From: Saccharomyces uvarum
Lineage: Eukaryota; Ascomycota; Saccharomycetes; Saccharomycetales; Saccharomycetaceae
DNA length: 64,000 bases
NCBI GenBank assembly: GCA_947243795.1
Contig: OX365928.1
Location: 140,764 to 204,763 of the forward strand
Direction of reading: 5' to 3'
Every line of letters starts with the position of its first letter. The first letter of the stretch is position 1. Below, piece after piece: positions 1 through 9,061 of the stretch. The position numbers and the translations under genes were made by a program. Under the pieces are notes generated by a model. It was not told where the DNA came from. It did no database searches and saw only the letters and a program-made list of their open reading frames with translations.

Positions 1-116
1 CAAGATGAATCGTTCAGTATGTATTTTATTTTCCTTTTTTAGGAAAGAAAGAGATAACTTAAACAGTACTTACAAACTATATATACATAGAAAGATATAT
101 AATAATTTACATTTGT

Positions 117-776
117 TCATAAAATCTTTTGTTTAACGAAAAATTTACCCAAGTGTTTCATTTGCCAGCCACAGGTAACTGCAAGGACAATCAATTGAAT
201 TAAAATCCACCACATAGCACGAGAATTTACAGATTCTGATGCATCTCTGAAAGTAGCTTCACGATCTCTCATCAATTGCTGTTCCCTTCTGATTTCGCTG
301 ATCTTGGAGTTCAAAACGTTAACTTTGGCATGCAAAACGTCAATAGTGGTTTTCCCCTTGGAGTCTAACTTTTCATCTGTACCAACTTGGAAATGGACTT
401 CAATCTTGGTTTTAGCCTTAATCAACCAACCGCCAGCCTCAGGCTGGATGCAAATCTTATGTTCACCTGAATCTAGAGCAATGAAAGTGTAATCACCACT
501 TGCCGAACCCTTTTGATGAACAACTAAATGGTCGTCATCAAATGTTTCCTCAATATCGATTACGACACCAAAATCTTGTGCACCAGCATCTCTGTATCCC
601 TTTAAGTCGTCATCATATATTTGTGCTTTATAAGTCCCTTGAAATAAGGTACCTCTCGATAGTTCCTTATGGAAGCATTTACGCTCACCACCATTAGTAT
701 AAAAATAGAACGCAGAAACTTGAGCTGGCAAGACTAGGCAACAGGCAAAAATCTGCAATAAGGCAGTTAATAACAT
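117..776 (-). CDS. ERP1: p24-family ER-to-Golgi cargo receptor Erp1
   Basis: Member of the p24 (emp24/gp25L) family, which in yeast forms heteromeric complexes in COPII/COPI vesicles and helps export cargo such as GPI-anchored proteins from the ER. The 219-residue product starts with a signal peptide (about 1-22, ending at VSA), then a lumenal GOLD domain with two cysteines, a coiled-coil segment rich in K/R/E, one transmembrane helix near the C terminus (WWILIQLIVLAV) and a short basic cytosolic tail ending KQKIL with an FF pair, the usual p24 sorting signal. An in-frame upstream ATG at 834-836 would add 20 residues, but the inner ATG at 776 puts the signal peptide at the N terminus and gives the family length, so I chose it. 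Divergent from SWD1. Confidence 0.93.
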   Translation of the reverse strand: MLLTALLQIFACCLVLPAQVSAFYFYTNGGERKCFHKELSRGTLFQGTYKAQIYDDDLKGYRDAGAQDFGVVIDIEETFDDDHLVVHQKGSASGDYTFIALDSGEHKICIQPEAGGWLIKAKTKIEVHFQVGTDEKLDSKGKTTIDVLHAKVNVLNSKISEIRREQQLMRDREATFRDASESVNSRAMWWILIQLIVLAVTCGWQMKHLGKFFVKQKIL

Positions 777-1052
777 GGTTTCTTGGATGGATTGAGCGCT
801 TTTAAACAATCTCTTTAAGAAGTAAAGAGAGGACAAAACAGGATCTGTATGTATGATTTTCTGCTGATGTGTTTTTTATCAGCATATTACGCGATTGTTT
901 TTTTTCACGGTAAAGGAAGAAATCACGTACGAAAATATAGTACGTAGTATAGCAGGCCAATGATCATACAGATTCTTTATTAATGGAGCAGCCAAGAAAT
1001 CACAAGTGAGTTGTTTCACCTGCGTAACGCTTTTGGCTGCAATCTTTTTACT
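777..1052. promoter_or_regulatory. ERP1-SWD1 divergent promoter
   Basis: A 276 bp AT-rich space between two divergent start codons. It must hold both promoters. It contains a T-rich run near 899-905 but no site I can name with confidence. Confidence 0.45.
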
Positions 1053-2339
1053 ATGAATATCCTTTTACAGGATCCATTTGCTGTTCTTAAGGAACATCCT
1101 GAAAAGCTCACACATACAATTGAGAACCCTTTACGCACTGAATGTCTTCAGTTCAGTCCTTGCGGTGACTACCTGGCCCTGGGTTGTGCCAATGGAGCAC
1201 TTGTTATTTATGACATGGATACATTCCGACCTATTTGTGTCCCAGGGAATATGCTGGGAGCGCATGTAAGACCAATTACTTCTATCGCATGGTCTCCGGA
1301 TGGCCGATTTCTGCTTACAAGCTCTAGAGATTGGTTCATAAAACTTTGGGATCTTTCCGTACCAAGTAAGCCATTGAAAGAAATTCGTTTTGATTCTCCA
1401 CTTTGGGGGTGCCAATGGCTGGATGCTAAGAACTGGCTCTGCGTTGCTACAGTATTTGAGGAATCAGACGCATATGTTATAGATTTTAGTAATGATCCAG
1501 TGGCAAGCCTTCTCAGTAAATCTGAGGATATATCATTAGGTACAACACCCGATCACGGGTATGTTCTTGTATGTACTGTGCATACTAAACATCCAGACAT
1601 TATTATTACTGGGACATCGAAAGGTTGGCTAAACTTCTATAAATTCCATTCTATATCTCAATCGGCATGTATTCATTCTCTCAAGATTACGAGCTCGAAT
1701 ATCAAACACGTAATAATTTCTCAGGATGGTGGGAGATTGGCTATTAACTGTTCAGATAGGACAATAAGGCAGTATGAAATACACGTTAATAACGAAACCT
1801 CCACCGTAGAGCTAAATTTAGAGCATAAGTACCAGGATGTAATTAATAAGTTGCAGTGGAACTCTATTCTCTTCAGTAATAACTCAGCTGACTATTTAGT
1901 TGCTTCTACTCACGGTTCTTCCGCTCATGAATTATACATCTGGGAAACCACAAGTGGAACGTTAGTGAGAGTTTTAGAAGGTGTAGAAGAGGAGTTGATA
2001 GATATCACTTGGGATTTCTATAGCATGAGTATCGTGAGTAATGGTTTTGAGTCTGGGAATGTGTATATGTGGTCTGTTGTTGTGCCACCAAAATGGAGTG
2101 CATTGGCGCCAGACTTTGAAGAAGTGGAGGAAAACGTGGACTATTTGGAGAAAGAGGACGAGTTCGACGAAGTGGATGAAGCTGAGCAACAGCAGGGGCT
2201 CGAAGAAGAGGAAGAAATAACTATAGATCTTCGAACAAGGGAACAGTATGATGTCAGAGGCAATAACTTACTTGTGGAGCGGTTCACAATCCCCACCGAT
2301 TATACGCGGATCATAAAGATGCAGTCATCGTCGGGTTGA
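1053..2339 (+). CDS. SWD1: COMPASS subunit Swd1 (WD40 protein, RbBP5 orthologue)
   Basis: Core subunit of the COMPASS (Set1) histone H3-K4 methyltransferase complex, acting in the nucleus; orthologue of human RbBP5. The 428-residue protein is a WD40 propeller: blades are visible as SWSPDGRFL-type and WDL endings (for example SRDWFIKLWDL near residue 95-105). An acidic tail (EEVEENVDYLEKEDEFDEVDE) and a final segment ending KMQSSSG follow, two residues longer than I recall for S288C. The ATG at 1053 (MNILLQDPF) matches the known N terminus; the frame is open upstream but has no earlier ATG. Convergent with RFA1. Confidence 0.95.
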   Translation: MNILLQDPFAVLKEHPEKLTHTIENPLRTECLQFSPCGDYLALGCANGALVIYDMDTFRPICVPGNMLGAHVRPITSIAWSPDGRFLLTSSRDWFIKLWDLSVPSKPLKEIRFDSPLWGCQWLDAKNWLCVATVFEESDAYVIDFSNDPVASLLSKSEDISLGTTPDHGYVLVCTVHTKHPDIIITGTSKGWLNFYKFHSISQSACIHSLKITSSNIKHVIISQDGGRLAINCSDRTIRQYEIHVNNETSTVELNLEHKYQDVINKLQWNSILFSNNSADYLVASTHGSSAHELYIWETTSGTLVRVLEGVEEELIDITWDFYSMSIVSNGFESGNVYMWSVVVPPKWSALAPDFEEVEENVDYLEKEDEFDEVDEAEQQQGLEEEEEITIDLRTREQYDVRGNNLLVERFTIPTDYTRIIKMQSSSG

Positions 2340-2870
2340 TTTCAACTTGCTTCTTCGACATTAGTGAGTTTAAATATAGCTTATGCCATCGATCGGGTTC
2401 GATTATAGTTGTTGCTCATTATGGAGGTTATTATGCATTTTCGCTTTCTTTAGTGTCACGAAAAGTGAGGATAGCGGTATGGCCATACTGATAAAAACAA
2501 TATCGCGGATGACATTTCATATTAAGCGTAGATAGTTCTAAAAAATATGCCCCGTGTATTAGAAGTCAGAGCATAGAAAACCTTAAATAGTTAGATGTGA
2601 TATCACACTATCATTCAGGTTTTTTTCAAGTATCTTGCTCACTTTTGCATGAATTCTCACGATAATGTCTTTTAGTCACATGTTCTTTTCTTTCCATTTT
2701 CGTATACTGTTTCAACATAATTGATGATTGTATAGCTAGCTATACGTCCATGATATCTCTGAGTAAGTCATTTTTTTTTTTGGTGAGACTCGGAATAGAA
2801 ATTTGTATTTTTTTTCTTACATTTTTATATGTTACATAGACTAAATATTGCTTGATTTGTTCAATGCTCT
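2340..2870. other. SWD1-RFA1 convergent intergenic region
   Basis: 531 bp between convergent stop codons, AT-rich with poly-T tracts (for example 2771-2781 and 2808-2815) expected of 3' ends on the plus strand. It presumably holds both terminators. I see no gene. Confidence 0.5.
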
Positions 2871-4736
2871 TTAAGCCAACAAAGCCTTGGATAATTCGTC
2901 TGCCAAATAATCGGCTTCAGCCTTGTGATTCAAACTGTGTAGGTTAGCAACAGTATATCTAATTCTGCTTTGATCATTGTATGTGTCTTCGCGTGCTCTG
3001 ATCCTAAAGTCATATTCGTTCATTTGGATGCTTTGAGTAATTTTCGTAAATTCATTGGGATCCTCCTCTTTCAAAGACATTAAACCATTAGCGTCAACTC
3101 CAAGCAATTGTTTAGCTTGGTCATCAAACAAAGTTAGCCATAGCTGGTTAGTTTCGTCAATGATTGAGATTGTCAATATGTACCTCCAATTTGGGCTTGC
3201 ATTGTTGGTATCACACTTCTCACACCTCCAGGTACCATCAGGTTGTTCCAAGACTTTTTTGTTACAGTTTTCATTAGAACAGGCAGGATATGCGAAATTG
3301 TCGACCTTTAAGAAACTAATAGCAGCCTTGACACTGAAAAAATCACCTTTTTCACTTCTTCCCAAGTTTTCGGCTTGAGCCCTAGCAATATTAATACGTT
3401 GAGCAATAAATTTCGTTAAGCCAGCAGCTGATTGACCGCCCATCCCAGGTTCTTGCTTTAAAGTGGTGAAATTAGCATTACGCCCCTTAGAATCGTACCA
3501 CCCTTTTAGAGCATATGCTTCAGGAATTTCTGGATTGGGAATTAAAGTACTTGAAAACCCCATAGATAGAGACTTGCCGCCGAAATCTGTTACTCGGACA
3601 CCTTTGATGGCGGCAACAGAACCTTCGGGGAGGTTGAAGTCAAGGGCCTGCTGATTCCACAAACCGACTGAGATAGAAAACCCAGAATCATCGACAACTG
3701 TGATATCACGACGATCAAATTTTTTACCAGCTCTGGAAGTTAGTTCGAAATGTGGATTGATAGTTTGGATAATGCCCAGAACATCCACGTTGGAGTTGAC
3801 CTCTTGGTTTTGGATGGCATCCAATTTGATGAAGTTGAAATGAGTCTTTGGAACATTGCTTTCATCAAAACATTCTTCGACAACGGTGTCTCTATCCAAG
3901 TTGAGCTCATAAGGATGAGTCAAGTTGGTAAACTGAGGCTTAGCAGGTTGCAGCTTTGCCTTTGAAACGTAGTATACTTTGCCCTCCTGCAGAATTTCGT
4001 TAAACTTAGTAGCGAAATCGTTGAAAGCAGTGGCTCTGATTTCCCCAGAGGTGTCTAGAAAATTAACATTGAATAATTTCCCATCACCTCTTTGATTGTG
4101 CCAGGTTTTGATTTCTCCCTTGTAGGAAACTCTTGCTTTGATGGTCCAAACGTTTTGGTATGGAGACAATTGTTCAATAGCGAAAATCGGTTTGGATTTT
4201 TGAGAGCTAGAGCTTTCATTAGAGAACTTCTTGTCGTTAGCATTTAGGTTTGAGTTTGAATGCAGCATGTCGGGGACTCCGACATTGCCGGCGTTTGCCT
4301 GGTTAGCAGCATTGCCGTTATCGGTTATATCCTCATCCTTTAAGGTCTCATTTGAATGCTCCGAGAAGTAATTATCCAAAAATGTACTAGCCTGGTTGAC
4401 CATTTCTGCACGGGATTGGATTAGCTCAAAATCATCAACCAAAAGAACGTACTTTTTCCTTTCTCTGACAATGGCAGGTTCAGCAACTATCACGCGAATC
4501 ATATCGCCCCTTTGCAGCTCCATCGACTGGAATTTGGACGCAGCCTGGTTTCTCAAAAGAGCCTTCATGTGGTAAACACCGTCTGAAATCATGATCAAGT
4601 TCTTTCTGTTGCTATTGGCACCGTCTGACTTCCTGGTGTTGTAAACCTGGTAAACGCCACCGGTAGGATTATCGTACCTCTGCTTGTTGGTGAAGATGCT
4701 GTGGAAGTCGCCCTTCGAAAGTTGAACGCCGCTCAT
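2871..4736 (-). CDS. RFA1: Replication protein A large subunit Rfa1
   Basis: Largest subunit of the heterotrimeric single-strand DNA binding protein RPA, essential for replication, repair and recombination. The 621 residues equal the S288C length. The N-terminal OB fold (MSGVQLSKGDFHSIF) recruits checkpoint and repair proteins. After a linker rich in Asn and Ser (about 135-180) come the DNA-binding OB folds A and B, and a C-terminal OB fold with a C4 zinc ribbon (C-x4-C-x13-C-x2-C, about residues 486-508). An in-frame upstream ATG at 4775 would add 13 residues; the ATG at 4736 gives the conserved N terminus. The promoter is shared with SEN34 and carries MluI cell-cycle boxes. Confidence 0.97.
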   Translation of the reverse strand: MSGVQLSKGDFHSIFTNKQRYDNPTGGVYQVYNTRKSDGANSNRKNLIMISDGVYHMKALLRNQAASKFQSMELQRGDMIRVIVAEPAIVRERKKYVLLVDDFELIQSRAEMVNQASTFLDNYFSEHSNETLKDEDITDNGNAANQANAGNVGVPDMLHSNSNLNANDKKFSNESSSSQKSKPIFAIEQLSPYQNVWTIKARVSYKGEIKTWHNQRGDGKLFNVNFLDTSGEIRATAFNDFATKFNEILQEGKVYYVSKAKLQPAKPQFTNLTHPYELNLDRDTVVEECFDESNVPKTHFNFIKLDAIQNQEVNSNVDVLGIIQTINPHFELTSRAGKKFDRRDITVVDDSGFSISVGLWNQQALDFNLPEGSVAAIKGVRVTDFGGKSLSMGFSSTLIPNPEIPEAYALKGWYDSKGRNANFTTLKQEPGMGGQSAAGLTKFIAQRINIARAQAENLGRSEKGDFFSVKAAISFLKVDNFAYPACSNENCNKKVLEQPDGTWRCEKCDTNNASPNWRYILTISIIDETNQLWLTLFDDQAKQLLGVDANGLMSLKEEDPNEFTKITQSIQMNEYDFRIRAREDTYNDQSRIRYTVANLHSLNHKAEADYLADELSKALLA

Positions 4737-4873
4737 TTGTTGTAGGTATATTTCTGTTTTGCTTGCTGCTTTCACGTCTGTGGTAAGATGGAGAGTGACT
4801 AGCCGTTCTTCTGCTTGATGGTAAGAAGTAGAGGAGATAACGTTCGTTCAAATCTTGCTTTATGTTAGTATTC

Positions 4874-4909
4874 ACGCGTCTTTAATCGCTTCGCCCAAAT
4901 TTGACGCGT
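4874..4909. promoter_or_regulatory. Two MluI cell-cycle boxes (MBF sites) upstream of RFA1
   Basis: ACGCGT occurs at 4874-4879 and again at 4904-4909, 138 and 168 bp before the RFA1 start. This hexamer is the core site of MBF (Mbp1-Swi6), which drives G1/S transcription of DNA replication genes including the RPA genes. The spacing and location support cell-cycle control of RFA1. They also lie about 180-210 bp from SEN34, which need not respond. Confidence 0.8.
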
Positions 4910-5087
4910 GATTTTTTTTCAACCAAAGAGATGTTTCTACTGAACAGTGAAGTAGAGGAAAGGAGAAGAAGTAGTAGGGAACCTGTTTGAATCGGGATCG
5001 ACGCTGCCACATATGACTGAGGAAGACGGTAGACGCATAGCGATCACTATATATGCGAAAGAAGGTGCTGAAGCTGAGGAGGTGCTG

Positions 5088-5915
5088 ATGTCGCCGCTAG
5101 TATTCGACATGCATGATATCCAGCTTCTGCGGAAGTATGGTATTTGTGGTGTGCTGTCTGGAACTTTGCCCACTGCAGCACAACAGAATGTTTTCTTGTC
5201 GGTGCCTCTGAGGCTCATGCTGGAAGACGTGCTGTGGCTTCACCAAAACAATCTCGCCGATGTGAACATAATAAGACAAGAGGGCGATGAGATAATAGCA
5301 GGAATAACGCCAGAGAGGGGAGCCAAGCTAGCAAAACTGGTGGAAGATCGCTTAAGGAAGTCGTTCGATTATCAGACGAAGTTCAAGAAAGACCAACACA
5401 TCGCAAAATTAAAGAAAATCGGTATTATCAACGACGAGACTTCCGCAGAAGAACTGCAGCGGTTGGACAAATCTAACAACAACGACCAGCTGATCGAATC
5501 TTCTCTATTTATTGACATTGCCGACAATTCTTCTATCCTAAAGGACGATAGTATTGCTTTGAATGGCCCATCATATGATGATATTCGTAATTTATTGTTT
5601 AAGCAATACGAGCGGTCAGAAAAGATGCAGACGTACTTCCTGTACAAGAGATTAAGAGATCAAGGATACGTCCTGTCTCCGGGTGGTCGTTTTGGTGGGA
5701 AATTCATAGCATATCCTGGTGATCCCTTGCGTTTCCATTCGCATTTGACCATCCAAGAGGCAATCGATTATCGTAGCGAGCCGATCGACTTGATATCTAT
5801 GATAAGCGGTGCAAGACTAGGCACTACTGTTAAGAAACTTTGGGTCATAGGGGGCGTTGAGGAAGAGACGGGAAGCACACATTTGTTCTCGGTGGAATGG
5901 GCAGGTTTCGGTTAA
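5088..5915 (+). CDS. SEN34: tRNA-splicing endonuclease subunit Sen34
   Basis: Catalytic subunit of the four-subunit tRNA-splicing endonuclease (Sen2, Sen15, Sen34, Sen54) that cuts the 3' splice site of intron-containing tRNAs; in yeast the complex sits on the mitochondrial surface. The 275-residue length equals S288C. The C-terminal nuclease domain shows the conserved LSPGGRFGGKF block, the FHSHL histidine and a TTVKKLW lysine, which make up the Tyr/His/Lys catalytic triad of this family. The ATG at 5088 gives MSPLVFDMHDI, the expected start; an upstream in-frame ATG at 5013 would add 25 residues with no known counterpart. Confidence 0.94.
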   Translation: MSPLVFDMHDIQLLRKYGICGVLSGTLPTAAQQNVFLSVPLRLMLEDVLWLHQNNLADVNIIRQEGDEIIAGITPERGAKLAKLVEDRLRKSFDYQTKFKKDQHIAKLKKIGIINDETSAEELQRLDKSNNNDQLIESSLFIDIADNSSILKDDSIALNGPSYDDIRNLLFKQYERSEKMQTYFLYKRLRDQGYVLSPGGRFGGKFIAYPGDPLRFHSHLTIQEAIDYRSEPIDLISMISGARLGTTVKKLWVIGGVEEETGSTHLFSVEWAGFG

Positions 5916-6922
5916 ATTGAAAACCAACCATGCATTCTTCTTTTTCAGTTTCCTAGAGAAGCCTATATACTTTCAAATTATCTTTTCATAAAAATCATGC
6001 ATAAATATAGTACAATTTATAAAGTTGCAATTATTTGACCTGTTAACAGTAAAGTATTTTTCCTACTATACATTTGTTAACATTTAGTTCCGAGAATAAT
6101 ATTCAGATTTCTATAAATAAGATGAAAAAAAATTAAATTTCTAAACTACCAATATGTTGTGGATTCACTCAGTTATAGCAACAGTAATGCTTGAACGTAT
6201 GTTAAAAACTCTTCAGGTAGAATCGTCCGTACATTTTTCGCTATACAATGATCCCCAGTTAATTGGCGAAGATATAAACAATATTGTCTACGCTCAACTA
6301 TTTTCGCACTTAATAACGTTGTTACTATGAAATTAATGTTGCTAACAGACACTGAATTCTATAGGAAGCGAGCTTGCTCCCAATTGGGTCTTTCAGCAAC
6401 ATTTTCTCTTCAGCCATTTTCTGCAAACGAATAATGCAACGTGCAGTTGTCGACCTGCAAGAACAGTGGATTCAAGACGCTTTTCAGGCTCATCTCTTAG
6501 GTCAATTTTTCTTCGATTTTGATCTCTCATCTCGTCTTTTTCTTTCTTTTTCCATAGAAGTGGTTCGTTCACGTTTGCTCTCTTCACAACTTGATTCGCA
6601 TCAAGATTGTACGTCATTTGAAGCGACCATAGCCCTATCAATGTGCACGATGCCTGTCTTACAAAGCCACGTCGACCAAACCCACCCCATCGTGACTAGC
6701 CCGATGTGCATTCATTAGCGAGATATTCATACGACTTGATGTGCGCATCACCTACCCCAGCATCGCCTGTATCCTAATTAACCGAGAAGACCATACCGAC
6801 GAAGAACTTCTGTACAAAAGAGCATTGTCAGCTATTCGTACATGATAACACCATCCTCATCTGCCCATCTAGCAGATTCACCCACTCCAGTAGGTACTTT
6901 CAAACAATCAATCTGCCGGACG
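5916..6922. other. SEN34 downstream region, no gene seen
   Basis: About 1 kb of ordinary AT-rich sequence. The open frames here (for example 6374-6718) show no family resemblance and no codon bias. In S288C I recall a Ty1 element in this SEN34-BUD14 interval; no internal Ty sequence is visible here. Confidence 0.4.
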
Positions 6923-7055
6923 TTATGATGTAGTGCTGAAGATCCCATGAGGGCCATCAACTGTTGATAGCGTTGCATTACATGCTTCACAGAGGTGTTT
7001 TACATTAGTACTGAAACACAGGGAGTCACGCTTGCCTCCTGTTGCCGATCCCGGT

Positions 7056-7562
7056 TCATAGATACAACCAGTCGCTACACCATATATACTCAGCCACACA
7101 GGTCCCAGCGAAAGTTGCGATTGGCAAAGCAACACCCGCTTTCACACAACTGGCTAAGTCGTTTTGAGGTGGTGCATCTCGGGTTAAATGAACTGCGTTT
7201 GTTAGTGTGTTCCCACACGCACTAATATAGATAGCATGACCAGCTGCGAGGACGCCAAATAAAACAATAATAGCACTTGCAACAGTAAGGCGAATCCATG
7301 ATAGTCGACGTAACCAAGTTGTCCACCCTCCAACGATCAGCCTGATTGGAATAGGTCTAAAAATTTTTATGAAGATTAAAAGTGAGCCCGCTGCAAAACC
7401 TAATGTGACCAATATCAAGTAAGCATTTGCCGACGCTTCAACGACATCATAGTGAGGTATGGCCCTTAAAAACATTAAAAACGAGCACACTGCTGTAATG
7501 GATAGGACCAATATTAAACAGACATTGATGACCTCTTGGCGGAAACTAACCTTCTGTATCAC
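7056..7562 (-). pseudogene. Decayed four-transmembrane (MARVEL-like) protein gene
   Basis: A 168-codon open frame encodes four hydrophobic helices with a two-cysteine loop between helices 3 and 4 (CGNTLTN...LASC), an arrangement like MARVEL-domain proteins. The frame stays open upstream to about 7667 but has no ATG anywhere near its N terminus (the nominal start is GTG), so the start codon appears lost. A second frame (7135 to 6923) reads on past the stop and might be a frameshifted tail. I do not recognise the exact gene. It lies between SEN34 and a tRNA/LTR hotspot. It could instead be a functional gene starting at an internal Met. Confidence 0.45.
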
Positions 7563-7860
7563 ATTTACGTCTGTTTTTCTCGGTTTGGGACCGGCCAGCG
7601 TTATTTTTATTCTAACGTGGGGTTTGATCCTTTTTACAAATGAATTTCGGCTCAGTTATCACTTTGCAATCAATGAACTGGAAGTGTTTCTTTTACTTTT
7701 AAATTTTATTAGGAATTAAATAATTAATTAATATTATAATAATTAATTTGGCTTGGTGGCTTGAGCGGTCAAACGAGCTAGCACGAGAGAAAGAGAGAGA
7801 ATAATGTTCATTCTCTATTGGCCATATATGCGGACATATAAAAAGTAAACTGAAAAACTG

Positions 7861-7920
7861 CAATACGGGGAGTCGAATCCCAGGTCTTGAAGATGAAAGC
7901 GTGATGTGAAAGCACTCTAC
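7861..7920 (-). pseudogene. Relic tRNA-Glu(UUC)
   Basis: Read on the minus strand, this stretch matches the 3' two-thirds of yeast tRNA-Glu: the segment around CACATCACGCTTTCA with the TTC anticodon, then GATTCGACTCCCCGTAT covering the T arm and part of the acceptor. The 3' side of the anticodon stem no longer pairs (CTTCA where CGTGG is expected), and the 5' acceptor and D arm are scrambled and shortened. The B-box-like GATTCGACTCC remains. It probably marks an old Ty target site, since Ty1-class elements insert upstream of Pol III genes. Confidence 0.65.
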
Positions 7921-7959
7921 GGTAACCTTGAAATTTATTGGCTTCTATAATATTACTAG

Positions 7960-8363
7960 TGAGATTTGTGTGGATTTTGATGTAATTGTTGGGATTCCAT
8001 TTTTTAATAAGGCAATAATATTAGGTATGTAGATATACTAGAAGTTCTCCTCCGGGATTTAGGAATCCATAAAAGGGAATCTGCAATTCTACACAATTCT
8101 ATAGATATTATTATCATCGTTTTATATGTTATCATTCATTGATCCTACTACATTATCAATCCTTGCGTTTCAGCTTCCACTAATTTCGATGACTATTTCT
8201 CATCATTTGCGTCATCTTCTAACACCGTATATGATAATATACTAGTAACGTAAATACTAGTTAGTAGATGATAGTTGATTTATATTACAACAGTAAATAC
8301 TAGTTAGTAGATGATAGTTGATTTATATTACAACATAGATGATAGTTGATTTATATTACAACA
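7960..8363 (-). repeat. Solo delta LTR (Ty1/Ty2 type), with tandem duplication at one end
   Basis: Reverse-complement matches the Ty1/Ty2 delta LTR (internal landmarks such as CATATACGGTGTTAGAAGATGACGC). It is flanked by a perfect 5 bp target duplication, ACTAG (7955-7959 and 8364-8368). Length is 404 bp rather than about 334 bp, because the LTR 5' tip is repeated: 43 bp units at 8250-8292 and 8293-8335, then a 28 bp partial unit at 8336-8363. Removing the two extra units leaves 333 bp. No internal Ty sequence remains, so this is a solo LTR left by LTR-LTR recombination. Confidence 0.92.
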
Positions 8364-8492
8364 ACTAGATCGACAATACCTGAATCTTATTCCTTTTTAT
8401 GTTGTGCATCATGTTGGAACAACTGAAGTTATAAAGCCCGCTCAATACTTTTTACATAGTATTCCTTGTCAACAAGGATTTCAAGATAATCT

Positions 8493-8565
8493 GGGCACAT
8501 GGCGCAGTTGGTAGCGCGCTTCCCTTGCAAGGAAGAGGTCATCGGTTCGATTCCGGTTGCGTCCA
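8493..8565 (+). tRNA. tA(UGC)A: tRNA-Ala (UGC)
   Basis: A 73-nt gene folding as a standard cloverleaf: acceptor GGGCACA with TGCGTCC, anticodon arm CTTCC-CTTGCAA-GGAAG with anticodon TGC, T arm ATCGG-TTCGATT-CCGGT, and discriminator A. The A-box (TGGCGCAGTTGG) and B-box (GGTTCGATTCC) are intact, and a run of T follows at 8569-8574 as Pol III terminator. Position between SEN34 and BUD14 matches the S. cerevisiae tRNA-Ala on this arm. The solo LTR ends about 125 bp upstream, as expected for Ty1-class targeting. Confidence 0.98.
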
Positions 8566-9061
8566 TTATTTTTTCCTTTTTGGCTCTGATAACCGAAGTT
8601 GTGAACAAATCAATCAACAGTGATAATAAATGTGGGTCCAATAACAGCCTATTCTCTACACTTTATCACCAGAGTCTAGTGATGCTTAAAGTTTTCTTCA
8701 ACGAATTTTTTTAATGCATCCAAAAAGGGTCAAGCAAACTGCTCTGACAACGTTTCATACCCAATTTACGACATGATATAGAAGCAAAAGTCGACAAAAA
8801 AAAATTGACACCTAAAACGGTCGCTACCGGGGGGTGCGTTTACTTTTGAAGCACTGAAGGCATTCTTAGATAAACAGAATGCGATCTGTCCAAATAAAAG
8901 AAATAAGATATAGCTTTTAAATGAGCTACGTAGGTGTCCACTTTTGTTCTGTATGCAAGGTTTGTTGTTACTTTTTTTCTTTTGAAAAATGGTCTTAAAA
9001 AGATTATATATTTATGAGTATGATGCAAGTTGGATGAATAGGAAATGCTGTACAAATAATA
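8566..9061. other. tRNA-Ala to BUD14 3' intergenic region
   Basis: About 500 bp of AT-rich sequence after the tRNA terminator, up to the convergent BUD14 stop. I see no gene or repeat. Confidence 0.4.

Noticed and set aside
7751-7786. A-box-like TGGCTTGAGCGGTC resembling the D arm of tRNA-Leu/Ser
   Set aside because: No matching anticodon arm, T arm or B-box follows within tRNA distance.
5916-8492. A full Ty1 element between SEN34 and tRNA-Ala as in S288C
   Set aside because: Only a solo LTR is present; no gag or pol frame is found.
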